A DNA stretch of 51,271 nucleotides from Bin80 sp022820435. GTDB lineage: Bacteria > Bacteroidota > Rhodothermia > Rhodothermales > Bin80. The position numbers and the translations under genes are program-made. The stretch lies in contig JAJEFL010000083.1 of NCBI GenBank assembly GCA_022820435.1, positions 1-51,271 of the forward strand, in the 5' to 3' direction. Within the stretch, counting starts at the first letter, position 1; the number at the start of each line of letters is the position of its first letter. Below, piece by piece: positions 28,251-37,396 of this stretch. Below the pieces are notes generated by a model. That model made no database searches, had not been told where the DNA came from, and saw only the letters and a list, made by a program, of their open reading frames with translations.

Positions 28251-28376
28251 ATGTGATACACCGCTCTATCTTTGTGAATTCTTCAGGAGCTTGCACATCC
28301 AAAAAATCTGATAGAATTTTCCCCGATTCCACGACTCAAGAGCAAAGAAAGTTGCAGTTAAGTACATAATCACCAT

Positions 28377-28609
28377 TCTATTCGCCAACCAAGAAATGGT
28401 TTCCAAACCGGAACGGTGCTGATTTCGCTAAAGACGGTTCCACACGGAGGGACAAAAAATCCGAAGATCCCTAAACCAACAAGCCCCCTGACCATTTGAC
28501 CGGCCAAGAGGACTCATCGGTTTTTAAGAACATGCCCAGATCAGCCATGAAAACTGATCTGATCAACCAATATGGGTCTATTCGCCGATCAGAAAAAGGT
28601 TCCCGAAAT
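28377..28609. repeat. Second tandem array, right part after the cassette
   Basis: One complete unit from TTCTATTCGCC at 28377, with the GGAACGGTGCTGATTTCGC block and the CCCCTGACCA/CGGCCAAG hairpin near 28484-28511. A truncated next unit starts at 28577 and is lost after GGTTCCCGAA near 28606. The junction segment ATTCTATTCGCCAACCA is the same as at the left end of the cassette, showing the array once ran continuously. Confidence 0.85.
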
Positions 28610-28725
28610 GAAAATACTGGGCATATTCAGCCACTATGAACAGATACTTTCTCCCTCAAATCTCATCATTCAGGAAGCCGGGAACCCTGCTTACGGAACT
28701 CTCCCTGCCCAGATGCACACGGGAA

Positions 28726-29958
28726 TCACGGATCTGCGGGGATCAGTAATACTCTGGAAAAGATTTCTGGAGACAAAAAATCACCTGCAAATGTCTGGAC
28801 ATCCTCCGCGGTGACAGCCTCTAACTCTTCTATCGTTTCATCAATTGAGATCACCCTCCCAAAATACAGTTCCTGCTTCCCGAGCCGAGTCATCCGGTTG
28901 GACATACTCTCCAGCCCCAGCGCAATGCCGCCACGAGCCTGACCTTTCGCCCGTGTCAGGATCTGGTTGCTGACCGGTTTTTGGGTCAATTGCTCAAACT
29001 CCCGAAAGATCAGACGGAGAGCATGGTTGATTTTTGACGGATCCAGTCCAAGGTAAATCCCAAAGTCTCCACAATCAGAGTATGCATTCAGGAAGGAATA
29101 AATGTTATAACAGAACCCGTACCGTTCCCGGATACGTTGATTCAATCGACTGGAACTCCCCCCGCCCAGGATAACATTGAGGATCTCCAATACTGCTCTC
29201 TTTTTGGAATGCACTGATACTCCAGATCGCCCCAGGATCAGATGACCCTGCTGAATGGGACGTGTCAGAGACAGTTCAGTGGCCTGATACGGAGAGGGAG
29301 TAACTTCTTTTGGAGGCTTCGGGCCGACAGGCCGAAGGTTCTTGAATGATTTCTCAACACTCTTGACCAAAGTTCCATGCCGGAGGTTCCCTGAGGCAGT
29401 CACAACAATCTGGTCGGGAGTATACTGTCTGGAGACATGCTCAAATAGGTCTTCACGCTTCAGTCCAGAGACCGTTTCGGGGTACCCGATAATGGGACGT
29501 CCAATTGCCTGCGACGGATAAATAACGGACTCAAAGCGATCCGTGATATATTCTTCCGGTGTATCATCGTACATTTTTATCTCCTCCAGTACCACACACT
29601 TCTCCCGTTCAATCTCTCGTTCTGGAAATACCGGTGAATCAACTAGGTCACACACCGAGTCTATCCCGCGAGCGAGATAGGCGTCCAGTGCACGCGCAAA
29701 ATAGCATGTATGCTCTTTCGACGTAAATGCATTCAAGTATCCGCCGACCGATTCCATTCGGCTGGCAATCTGATGCATCCTGCGCCTCTTCGTGCCCTTG
29801 AAGACCGCGTGTTCTACAAAGTGGCTGATGCCTGCCTTGAGTTCCGGATCATTCCGACTTCCAGAATCAACCCATACTCCAACGGCAATGGACCTGACCG
29901 ATGGGACAGATTCACTGAGAATACGGATACCACTGGGGAGCGTCGTTTTGGTAATCAC
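28726..29958 (-). CDS. M16-family zinc metallopeptidase
   Basis: About 410 residues. Near residues 46-50 the inverted zinc motif HFVEH (HxxEH) is present, with the distal Glu ligand in VVLEEIKMYDDTPEE near residues 120-130. This is the active N-terminal half-type subunit of the insulinase/processing-peptidase fold, and the second half (GHLILGRSGV, RIRERYGFCYNIYS) is the matching inactive domain. It degrades or processes peptides; localisation is unclear because no signal peptide is visible. The open frame runs back into pnp, but a GTG at 29958 with GGAG ten bases upstream lies just after the pnp stop and gives the family's normal N-terminus. pnp followed by an M16 peptidase is a common arrangement. 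Confidence 0.88.
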   Translation of the reverse strand: MITKTTLPSGIRILSESVPSVRSIAVGVWVDSGSRNDPELKAGISHFVEHAVFKGTKRRRMHQIASRMESVGGYLNAFTSKEHTCYFARALDAYLARGIDSVCDLVDSPVFPEREIEREKCVVLEEIKMYDDTPEEYITDRFESVIYPSQAIGRPIIGYPETVSGLKREDLFEHVSRQYTPDQIVVTASGNLRHGTLVKSVEKSFKNLRPVGPKPPKEVTPSPYQATELSLTRPIQQGHLILGRSGVSVHSKKRAVLEILNVILGGGSSSRLNQRIRERYGFCYNIYSFLNAYSDCGDFGIYLGLDPSKINHALRLIFREFEQLTQKPVSNQILTRAKGQARGGIALGLESMSNRMTRLGKQELYFGRVISIDETIEELEAVTAEDVQTFAGDFLSPEIFSRVLLIPADP

Positions 29959-29974
29959 GACTTTTTCGCTCCAA

Positions 29975-32230
29975 CTAATGTCTACGCGGTCCCCGGTACC
30001 GATTCCCGCCTCCACGATTGCCTCCCCCACGATAACCGCCCCGATCCTGTCTGCCTCCGCCACGGGAGGAACGCTCTCCCCCTCGCTTAATATTGGCGGG
30101 GCGTGGTAGGGTCACCTTGTGACTGAGGCGAAGTCGACCGCGGTCACGGATTTCCATGAGTCGCACCTTGAGTTTGTCCCCAACCTGAACAACATCCCGA
30201 GGATGGTCGATCCAGTCCCAGGAGAGTTCACTCTTGTGCACCATCCCCTCTTTCCCCGGAAGTATTTCCACAATTGCCCCTACATCAAGAATATTGCGAA
30301 CAGTACCTTCGTATTCCTCTCCCACCTCTGGAGCAATGACTAACGTCTGAATGATTTCTATCGCCTGATTGACCGAGTTTTCATCCGAACCTGCAATCGT
30401 TATATAGCCAAGATTGTCTTTCTCTTCCACTTCAATTACCACCCCGGTATCGGCCTGAATTCCTCTCACAACCTTTCCACCCGGCCCAATCACTGCACCG
30501 ATCAATTCACTGTCGATCGTAATTTGGGTCAGTCTAGGAGCATATGGAGACATGTTATCACGGGGTTCGGGGAGCGTTTCATCCATGATATCCAGGATGT
30601 GCAGCCTGGCCTCACGGGCCTGAAGCAATGCCTGTAACATCAGATCACTTGAAAGCCCACTGATCTTAATATCCATCTGGCATGCCGTGATTCCGTCACG
30701 CGTCCCCGTCACTTTAAAATCCATATCCCCCAGATGGTCCTCTGTACCAAGAATGTCGGTCAGAACGACATGGCGGGTTTCATCTGCAATCATACCCATC
30801 GCAACACCTGCAACGGCTTTGCGGATCGGAACTCCCGCATCCATGAGTGCAAGACTCCCTGAACATACACTGGCCATAGAGGAAGAGCCATTGGATTCCA
30901 GCACATCTGCATTCACACGAATGGTGTACGGAAACTCTTCCAGATCCAGAATCATCCCCTGCAGTGCACGCTCCGCAAGGTATCCATGTCCAATTTCGCG
31001 CCTGCTTGCTCCGCGCAAAAACTTGGCCTCTCCGGTTGAAAACGGGGGGAACTCATAGTGCAGGAAGAAATGTTTGTCTTCCTGATCAAAAACCTGATCC
31101 ACTGTCTGCTGATCACGGGTAGTCCCGAGCGTCACAGATGCCATCACCTGGGTTTCACCTCTTGTGAAAATGGACGACCCATGTACCCGCGGCAGATAGC
31201 CTACTTCACACCAGATTGGGCGCACCGATTCAGGATCACGCCCATCTATCCGTCTCCGCTCTGCCATAACCATCTCCCGCATCACTTCACGGGAGACAAT
31301 TCCTGCGGCGGCACGAATCTGTCCTTCCATCAGTTCAGCATCTTCATCAGGAAACTCTATCAGAATCGTTTCAACTGCTTCATCGGTCAGATCGGACAGA
31401 CCGCCATAAAATGTTTTCTTATCGTAGGGGGCCCGAATATGGGTTTCCAGTTTGCTCTGAATCACCTCACGTACGCGGTCTACGATTTCATCACTTGGCA
31501 AATCCACTCCGTATACCAACGGCTCAACTGGAGCATGCAACGCTTCAAATTCAGCACACAGATTCAATTGTGCCTGACAAAGTGCTTTGATGACCTCATG
31601 GGCACTTGCAAGCGCCTCAACGACATCTTCTTCCGAGCACTCCTCCATTTCTCCCTCAACCATCATGATCGAATCCAACTTACCGGCCACGACAAGATTC
31701 AGGTCGCTCAATTTCAGTTCCTCTTTTGTGGGATTCACAATAAATTCGCCATCAACCCGTCCAATACGAACCTCTGCGATGGGGCCATCAAAGGGCGCTC
31801 CTGACAGCAATAGTGCAGCGGATGCACCGATTCCGAAGAGCATATCTCCATCATTCTCGCCGTCTGCCGAGATGACCGAACCGATTAACTGAACTTCATT
31901 GCGATAGCCCTCGGGGAACAGTGGACGAACCGCCCGGTCCACTAGACGGGATGTGAGGATCTCCTTGTCATTCAAGCGTCCTTCACGTTTAATATATCCA
32001 CCTGGGATCTTTCCTCCTGAAGAAAATTTTTCTCGATAATCCACGGTAAGCGGAAAGAAACTTTGTCCAGGCCGGGCATTTTCTGAGGCAACCGCGGTTG
32101 CCATTACCATCGTATCTCCCGTTCGTACGACGACCGCACCACCTGCCTGTTTGGCTAGCCGGCCGGTTTCCATTGATATTACTTTCCCTGGCGCATACTC
32201 TGTTTGCGCCATCACTGCTTTAGGGGTCAT
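29975..32230 (-). CDS. pnp: Polynucleotide phosphorylase
   Basis: 751 residues. It degrades RNA phosphorolytically 3' to 5' and is a degradosome component. Two RNase PH domains flank a helical linker; FSTGEAKFLRGASRREIGHG and ATVCSGSLALMDAG-type segments belong to the second. A KH domain (IGAVIGPGGKVVRGIQ) lies near residues 560-610, and an S1 domain (GAIVEILPGKEGMVHKSEL) near 625-695. The last 45 residues are a Gly/Arg-rich tail with several RGG repeats, likely to add RNA binding. ATG at 32230 is preceded by GACGAGG at good spacing. It follows rpsO on the same strand, the classic rpsO-pnp pair in which PNPase usually autoregulates its own mRNA. Confidence 0.97.
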   Translation of the reverse strand: MTPKAVMAQTEYAPGKVISMETGRLAKQAGGAVVVRTGDTMVMATAVASENARPGQSFFPLTVDYREKFSSGGKIPGGYIKREGRLNDKEILTSRLVDRAVRPLFPEGYRNEVQLIGSVISADGENDGDMLFGIGASAALLLSGAPFDGPIAEVRIGRVDGEFIVNPTKEELKLSDLNLVVAGKLDSIMMVEGEMEECSEEDVVEALASAHEVIKALCQAQLNLCAEFEALHAPVEPLVYGVDLPSDEIVDRVREVIQSKLETHIRAPYDKKTFYGGLSDLTDEAVETILIEFPDEDAELMEGQIRAAAGIVSREVMREMVMAERRRIDGRDPESVRPIWCEVGYLPRVHGSSIFTRGETQVMASVTLGTTRDQQTVDQVFDQEDKHFFLHYEFPPFSTGEAKFLRGASRREIGHGYLAERALQGMILDLEEFPYTIRVNADVLESNGSSSMASVCSGSLALMDAGVPIRKAVAGVAMGMIADETRHVVLTDILGTEDHLGDMDFKVTGTRDGITACQMDIKISGLSSDLMLQALLQAREARLHILDIMDETLPEPRDNMSPYAPRLTQITIDSELIGAVIGPGGKVVRGIQADTGVVIEVEEKDNLGYITIAGSDENSVNQAIEIIQTLVIAPEVGEEYEGTVRNILDVGAIVEILPGKEGMVHKSELSWDWIDHPRDVVQVGDKLKVRLMEIRDRGRLRLSHKVTLPRPANIKRGGERSSRGGGRQDRGGYRGGGNRGGGNRYRGPRRH

Positions 32231-32296
32231 TTAACCTCGTCATTATTTATAATAAAGCGTTCCGAACATCTGATTTCGTTCGGATACCGTACTGGC

Positions 32297-32563
32297 TTAC
32301 TTGCGCAAGCCCAACGCTTTGGTGATATTTCGATACCTCTCAACATCCTTGTCAATCAAGTAATTGAGCATCCTGCGACGCTTTCCCACCAGTTTCAATA
32401 GTCCGCGCCTTGTTGCATGATCTTTTTTGTTGTTCCTTAAATGTTGGGTCAGATGGCGGATCCGTTCGGAAAAAATTGCGATCTGCACCTCTGCCCTGCC
32501 CGTGTCCGTTGGGCCGCTGCCGTACTTTTCTGCAAAATGCCGTGTCTGTTCCTTCGTTATCAT
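32297..32563 (-). CDS. rpsO: 30S ribosomal protein S15
   Basis: 88 residues, full length. The four-helix S15 fold is evident: TGRAEVQIAIFSERIRHLTQHL, then NKKDHATRRGLLKLVGKRRRMLNYL, the 16S rRNA central-domain binding segment. It is the early 30S assembly protein that binds 16S rRNA h20-h22. It sits between ribF and pnp, the usual operon order. Confidence 0.97.
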   Translation of the reverse strand: MITKEQTRHFAEKYGSGPTDTGRAEVQIAIFSERIRHLTQHLRNNKKDHATRRGLLKLVGKRRRMLNYLIDKDVERYRNITKALGLRK

Positions 32564-32660
32564 CTTGTCTAATCCATTAGCCTTTGTTCAATCACATCCT
32601 CGCCAAACGCCTACGTGCAAGACTAGTCACGATTGAAATAAACCGGCTGACCAGGATGAA

Positions 32661-33617
32661 TCAACACGCTGTTACGTTAGGCCATGGAGATTGTTCCAAA
32701 ACCTTCCTGGAAATTATTTCATCCTGCTGCATGGCAGCTTTTAACGCCCCCATTGAAGGGAAGTTACGCTCTCCACGAATTCTTTCGAGAAAATGCACAT
32801 TAAGTTCTTTTTCATAGATGGACCGGCTAAAATCCAACAGATGTACTTCCAGATGCACCCCTCTGCTTTCCTTGATCGCTGGACGCGTTCCAATACTCAT
32901 CATTCCCCCGATAAACATCCCCTCAAATTCTACACGCACAACATAAATTCCGTATGCTGGCACAACCTTCCGGGGCTCGAACAGAACTAAATTTGCCGTC
33001 GGATAGCCTAGTTCCCGCCCCCGACCGTCTCCACGAACCACCCTGCCGGTCAGGGAATGCGGACGTGCCATAAGCATTGCGGCAAGGGATACATCGCCAT
33101 CTTCCTGCAGCAGGGATCGCACTTTCCTGGAAGAGACCACCAGATCATGAACCTTAAAGGGATGGAACACACCGACGTGAAACCGGTGTTGCCTGCCCAT
33201 GGAGACAAGTAGATCAACATCCCCTTTTCGTCCCTTTCCAAACCGGTGGTCATGTCCCACAATGACCGCTTGAAGCCCTACTTGTTTCACCAGCAATTCC
33301 AGAATAAAGTCTTCTGCGGTCACTCTGGAAAACTCTTCCGTAAAGGGCAACACAACCATCCGGCCCAATCCAAGGGACGATAGAATTTTGGCACGCTCTC
33401 CTATGGTCGTGAGTTTGGGTTGGGGCTGCTGCAGTAATACTTCACGTGGATGAGGGTCAAATGTAACCAGAGTACTGAGTCCACCCGTATCTCTGGCACG
33501 CTGCACAAGGTCTGCAATGATCATCCGGTGCCCTAAATGTACACCATCAAAGATCCCTACCGTTAATATACTGTCTGGCCGACAGGTTAGCGTCTCCAGC
33601 CCTCGTTCAAAGATCAT
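32661..33617 (-). CDS. ribF: Bifunctional riboflavin kinase / FAD synthetase
   Basis: 318 residues. It phosphorylates riboflavin to FMN and adenylylates FMN to FAD. The N-terminal nucleotidyltransferase domain has GIFDGVHLGHRMII near residue 22 and HDHRFGKGRKGD near 120. The second nucleotide motif is VVSSRKVRSLL. The C-terminal flavokinase domain starts at TGRVVRGDGRGRELGYPTAN near residue 190. ATG overlaps the truB stop by four bases (ATGA), so truB-ribF are coupled. Confidence 0.96.
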   Translation of the reverse strand: MIFERGLETLTCRPDSILTVGIFDGVHLGHRMIIADLVQRARDTGGLSTLVTFDPHPREVLLQQPQPKLTTIGERAKILSSLGLGRMVVLPFTEEFSRVTAEDFILELLVKQVGLQAVIVGHDHRFGKGRKGDVDLLVSMGRQHRFHVGVFHPFKVHDLVVSSRKVRSLLQEDGDVSLAAMLMARPHSLTGRVVRGDGRGRELGYPTANLVLFEPRKVVPAYGIYVVRVEFEGMFIGGMMSIGTRPAIKESRGVHLEVHLLDFSRSIYEKELNVHFLERIRGERNFPSMGALKAAMQQDEIISRKVLEQSPWPNVTAC

Positions 33618-34366
33618 AGTTTTTCAAGGAAAGTGATCAACTGATCCAGCGTACATGCCGGTTCAACCTGATAGTTTCCTATCACGGTGCGACGTAACTG
33701 CGTCAGATGGGCTCCTACATCTAAATGCTGGCCAACATCGTGTGCTAGTGCCCTGATGTAGGTTCCCTTACTGCATTGTACCCGAAAGTGAACCTCTGCG
33801 TCAACGATACGAAGCACATCAAAACTGTGGATGGTTACGGTATTCGGGCTGCGTGGAACTGATTCCCCTCGCCTTGCCTTTTTGTAAAGCCGCTCTCCAT
33901 CCACCTTGACGGCAGAATACATGGGAGGAATCTGTTGAATCTCTCCCGTATGGGCCGAACATGCAGATTCAATCTGTGCAGCGGTCAACTGATCAATGGG
34001 TTTGTACAGCATCACCTCGGTATCTGCGTCCATGGATGGTGTTACCTCTCCGAGACGCATGATACCCTCATATACCTTGGGAAGACGCAAAAATTGCTGC
34101 TGCGCCTTTGTCGCCTTACCAAACAGCAGGATCAACAGTCCCGTAGCCAGCGGATCAAGTGTCCCCGTATGCCCAATCTTGGTCCTTCTTGGAAAGTATC
34201 GTTTTAGCCTCCGGATGACATCGTAGGAGGTCCAGCCGCCTGGCTTATCTATCAGGAGTGCACTGCCGAGAAATTCTTCCGATGACCGTACGTGAATACA
34301 AAAGGATGCATCCCGTACCGGCACAGATTTCTCTGGATGTACCTGCATCATCGTTTCAGTCATCAT
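33614..34366 (-). CDS. truB: tRNA pseudouridine-55 synthase
   Basis: 250 residues. It makes pseudouridine 55 in the T-loop of tRNAs. LLIDKPGGWTSYDVIRRL is the family N-terminal motif, GHTGTLDPLATGLLILLFG contains the catalytic Asp, and CSKGTYIRALAHDVG is the C-terminal conserved block. No PUA domain extension is seen, as in many short bacterial versions. Two adjacent ATGs (34366, 34363) are possible. Usually rbfA lies directly upstream; here about 3.4 kb of other genes intervenes. Confidence 0.96.
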   Translation of the reverse strand: MMTETMMQVHPEKSVPVRDASFCIHVRSSEEFLGSALLIDKPGGWTSYDVIRRLKRYFPRRTKIGHTGTLDPLATGLLILLFGKATKAQQQFLRLPKVYEGIMRLGEVTPSMDADTEVMLYKPIDQLTAAQIESACSAHTGEIQQIPPMYSAVKVDGERLYKKARRGESVPRSPNTVTIHSFDVLRIVDAEVHFRVQCSKGTYIRALAHDVGQHLDVGAHLTQLRRTVIGNYQVEPACTLDQLITFLEKL

Positions 34367-34671
34367 GATTTGCGGGAATCTGCTCTCATCAATCTACGGT
34401 ACAGGTCACGCCTCCACAAAATTCTGTTCCAGTGCCTGCTTTTCCAATCCCTGACAATGAGCCATGAATCTACTGAAATTCTTAAAAAGATATTGTACCC
34501 TGTCACCGTTGCCGTCCGAATATGCAATCTATCTGGAATCCATGCGGTCATACCTATCCGAACTGAATCAGCAGACTGATCAAAGGGAAGTCTCAGTTCC
34601 TGTATTGAAGCACCACGAAAATAAATCCTGTTCTGCAAAGTTGATCTGAACTTTGGTTTGTCAGCAAAACG

Positions 34672-34800
34672 TTATACATCCCACTCACAGAGGGCTTTCC
34701 ATTCTTCTTCAGGATTTGAGGGATGACCGTGCAAATCAGAATCCCTTGGCTGAATTACAAAATTTCCCGGATTGAACTCGCTTAAAAGTACTCTGCGATT
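34672..34800 (-). pseudogene. 3' remnant of a paralogue of the adjacent exported protein
   Basis: The minus strand encodes NPEEEWKALCEWDV and a stop, closely matching the end of the neighbouring gene (PKEEEWKALCEWEIIGEF). The upstream segment PGNFVIQPRD resembles AGKFLIGKPKG. A stop lies just upstream and no start is available, so it is a fragment left after a tandem duplication and deletion. The 300 bp between it and truB hold only a 91-codon Arg/Trp-rich frame (34363-34638, minus) that overlaps the truB start; I have no support for it. Confidence 0.6.
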
Positions 34801-34819
34801 TTATTGATGGGAATCCAGA

Positions 34820-35575
34820 TTAGAATTCTCCGATGATCTCCCATTCACAGAGTGCTTTCCATTCTTCCTCTTTAGGCCCTTTTGGTTTCCCAATCAGGAA
34901 TTTCCCTGCATCACACCAGGGGGAAATATTCGGACATGGATTGTCCGATGCTAAAACACTGCCCCTTGAGCAGACCGGTGGCTTGGGAGTGGAATTGAAA
35001 ATATTCCAAATGTAATTGATCCCCCCTCCATTGGCAAGAAGATATAAGACACTATTTGCATTTAGTGTGGGATAATCATCTATTGATTCATAAATTGGAA
35101 TGAGTTCGTTTGCTACTCCGAGGTATGGAGTGCCGTCATCGTACTTGCCGAAACCTGCCCAAAAAATGGCCGAATAAGCTGCGCTTCCCCTCCAACCTGT
35201 TTCCGATATCCATATCTGAATCAGATCCCTGACAAACGCATCCAGATCAATTTTTGGCTGTGCCTTAAGGCCCTGATCCACTACAGCATACAAGATGTAT
35301 TCAATCTTCGTTAGTTCTCCTGAATCTATCGGACCATCGCTGTAGTCGTCAGGCAGAGTCATCAGCATTTGCATTCCCTCACTTGCAGTAGGTGCTCTCC
35401 ACGTATCGTTTTCAAAGATCATGCCTAACTTAGGGGCAGGGGATAAAGGCATGTGCTGAGCAGCAGAAAGTCTCCCCGAAAGAACAGCGTATATGATAAC
35501 ACAAACAAGAACTGCTATACGCTTCCAGTTTAGTAGAGAATTGGGTTCCATTTGTTTAACCTTAATCTTATTCAT
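34820..35575 (-). CDS. Exported protein of unknown function
   Basis: 251 residues. After a short basic N-terminus, LNWKRIAVLVCVIIYAVLSGRLSAAQ near residues 15-40 is a signal peptide with cleavage after SAAQ or so. The mature part is acidic and aromatic with no recognised domain, and has Cys residues in its last 45 residues (PPVCSRGS, NPCPNIS, WCDAGKF, LCEWE) that could form disulfides. The ATG at 35575 (MNKIKVKQ) lies just after the upstream gene's stop; the family is not recognised. A decayed paralogue of its C-terminus lies downstream, which suggests a locally duplicating, lineage-specific family. Confidence 0.6.
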   Translation of the reverse strand: MNKIKVKQMEPNSLLNWKRIAVLVCVIIYAVLSGRLSAAQHMPLSPAPKLGMIFENDTWRAPTASEGMQMLMTLPDDYSDGPIDSGELTKIEYILYAVVDQGLKAQPKIDLDAFVRDLIQIWISETGWRGSAAYSAIFWAGFGKYDDGTPYLGVANELIPIYESIDDYPTLNANSVLYLLANGGGINYIWNIFNSTPKPPVCSRGSVLASDNPCPNISPWCDAGKFLIGKPKGPKEEEWKALCEWEIIGEF

Positions 35576-35586
35576 AATATCACTGT

Positions 35587-36660
35587 TTAGCAACTTGACA
35601 CAACACCGCTATGGTCTCCAGCCTCACGGATACTGTAAATCCATAGACCCTTGTATTGAAAAAAGGGAACGACGGATGTAGTTGGACGCGCGGCAGACAA
35701 ACCGGCTGTGCTAAGCTTTTTTTTATATTCTCCCCACATCCCGCTATCTGTAAGCTCCTTGCTAACCTCTGATTCGTTACCCGTTAACCGCTCCAACTTA
35801 GAGAAGAAATTGGATGTAGTTGCGCTCTTTAGACATTCATTGATCCCGGCCTGATGTTCTAGTTCGTGACGAAGAATTTGATTGTGCATATTCCTCCATC
35901 CTGTCGAAGTATCACATTCTTCATTGAGGTAACTGTAACTGACTTTTCTAGCTGTAATGGCTCGTCCTTCTGGACAGGCTGCCTTTCCGGCATCGGTAAG
36001 CAATTTATAATAAAAAGCATATTTTGGCGCATCTGATCCAGAGGAGTAATCTACAGATATATAAAGTTTACCAATGAATGTTGGTGCATCCCGCACATAA
36101 TGGCGACCAGTCCATGGTCCCGTCCCTCCACTTGGTTTAAGAGTGGTATTTAGCACTTGGTATAAACCGCCTTCATCTGGTTTTAATTTCGCATATTCTT
36201 TTTCGACATTTAGTGGGGAAGGTAACTTCCAAGTTCTGTTGGTAACGCTGATAGCTGCCTTATTGCTCCAATTGGTGGTGGACACCGAAACCGTGACATC
36301 ATCGGTCGCCGTTCCCTCCCATGATTTTCCCGTATGACTTGCTCCCAGACTGGATGTCCATTTAAATGTTAATTTCTCAAAGCCTTTAGGGTCGTTATCA
36401 TTCTCTGGAAAAACCTTGCACTCCGCTACATCCCCCCGTACAACACTCTTGGGGCAGAACAAAGTGATTTTTATTTTCTTATCTTCTCTACCACCCCCAC
36501 CACTTCCTCCACCGCCGCCACCGCCACATCCGATCACCACTGAAAAACATCTTGGACCACCAGTATCTCCACCGTATCCTCCACCACCGCCAATCCGAAT
36601 CGTGACACATGTAGTTGTAGGAGATTCTACCCAGTCACATGACGGTTTTTTTTTCGTCAT
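35587..36660 (-). CDS. HExxH-containing protein with Gly/Cys-rich N-terminus
   Basis: 357 residues. QILRHELEHQAGINECL near residues 260-275 contains HELEH, an HExxH zinc-binding motif, so it may be a metallopeptidase, though no third ligand can be assigned. Residues 25-60 are runs of Gly between Cys residues, and residues 70-150 look like an Ig-like beta sandwich (LTFKWTSSLGASHTG). There is no signal peptide of its own. It starts inside the end of the upstream lipoprotein gene, at a run of nine A. Removing one A would fuse both frames into one exported lipoprotein of roughly 600 residues, which would explain the missing signal. As it stands the start ATG has no obvious ribosome binding site. 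Confidence 0.6.
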   Translation of the reverse strand: MTKKKPSCDWVESPTTTCVTIRIGGGGGYGGDTGGPRCFSVVIGCGGGGGGGSGGGGREDKKIKITLFCPKSVVRGDVAECKVFPENDNDPKGFEKLTFKWTSSLGASHTGKSWEGTATDDVTVSVSTTNWSNKAAISVTNRTWKLPSPLNVEKEYAKLKPDEGGLYQVLNTTLKPSGGTGPWTGRHYVRDAPTFIGKLYISVDYSSGSDAPKYAFYYKLLTDAGKAACPEGRAITARKVSYSYLNEECDTSTGWRNMHNQILRHELEHQAGINECLKSATTSNFFSKLERLTGNESEVSKELTDSGMWGEYKKKLSTAGLSAARPTTSVVPFFQYKGLWIYSIREAGDHSGVVSSC

Positions 36661-37396
36661 CGCACTCTAATTCGTAGTCAACTTCGGTATAGCATATTGT
36701 CAAATCAAAGGTCATATCCTTCGCCAATCTATTGTACCGCCGAAGGGCCATCGTCACCTGTGTCGGTTCTTTACCCGGCTCGTATAGAAAAGCAACCGTG
36801 GATGCATATCCTATCGTATATTCGGCGACCAGTATCGGAGTATCCTGAAAATCGCTCACCAGCCACTGATTCACATAGTCCTTGAACCGAGTTACATCCA
36901 GACCTCGCCCTGCAAACTCAATTAAATGCATTGAACCTGGAACAATATCTCCATCTAAAGTCACATCTGCAATCAGCGTCCGCACCACCGGAATCTTCGT
37001 ATCTTCAGGTCGAATATCCATTACATTTTTGCCGAGCAGAGTAGCAAAAAAATAGCCGCCATTTCCGTTGTCCCATGTTTCCGCATTCTCCCAGTCTGGT
37101 GGATACTGGCGAACCATCTCGGCCAATGCCACCACAATCGTACTGTCATCCAATCCCCCTGATACATTACTGCTGTCATCCATGGCCTTGAAAATCCCCT
37201 TACGGAACTTCAAAGGAGTGCTCTGCTCCTTCTCCAAGGCAGTCTGATAAAACTCTTGCACTACACGAACACGCTCAGCGACTGCCTCTGGAGATAAAGG
37301 CAAATCCACCTCTGGTGTGAAGGAATTATCACACCCCGCCGAATAAAGCAAACTGCCGAAGATCAAGACCATAGCAATGGATCTATTTCTGGTCAT
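36635..37396 (-). CDS. Putative lipoprotein
   Basis: 253 residues from ATG at 37396. MTRNRSIAMVLIFGSLLYSAGCDNSF is too long to be cytosolic leader only: it has a hydrophobic stretch ending in a lipobox LYSAGC, so the Cys near residue 21 would be lipidated. The mature part has no domain I recognise; FDLTICYTEVDYELECDDE near the end matches the start of the next frame in style. The frame is open upstream to 37636 but lacks the signal there. It is the first of three genes inserted between rbfA and truB. Confidence 0.6.
   Translation of the reverse strand: MTRNRSIAMVLIFGSLLYSAGCDNSFTPEVDLPLSPEAVAERVRVVQEFYQTALEKEQSTPLKFRKGIFKAMDDSSNVSGGLDDSTIVVALAEMVRQYPPDWENAETWDNGNGGYFFATLLGKNVMDIRPEDTKIPVVRTLIADVTLDGDIVPGSMHLIEFAGRGLDVTRFKDYVNQWLVSDFQDTPILVAEYTIGYASTVAFLYEPGKEPTQVTMALRRYNRLAKDMTFDLTICYTEVDYELECDDEKKTVM
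36646..36654 (-). other. Run of nine A at the overlap of two frames
   Basis: On the minus strand GACG is followed by nine A and CCG. The upstream lipoprotein frame reads GAA AAA AAA ACC GTC ATG TGA and ends; the downstream frame reads ATG ACG AAA AAA AAA CCG and continues. With eight A the lipoprotein frame would read EKKPSCDWVE and run on into the HExxH protein. The run is a natural place for polymerase slippage, phase variation or a simple mutation or sequencing error. Confidence 0.6.

Noticed and set aside
24949..28609. Integron cassette array with attC sites
   Set aside because: The hairpins lack the usual attC core-site pattern, there is no integrase, and only one gene pair is present as cargo.
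34363..34638. A 91-codon Arg/Trp-rich minus-strand frame overlapping the truB start as ATGA
   Set aside because: No recognisable family, odd composition and overlap with other frames. The ATGA overlap alone is weak, so I left it out as a gene.
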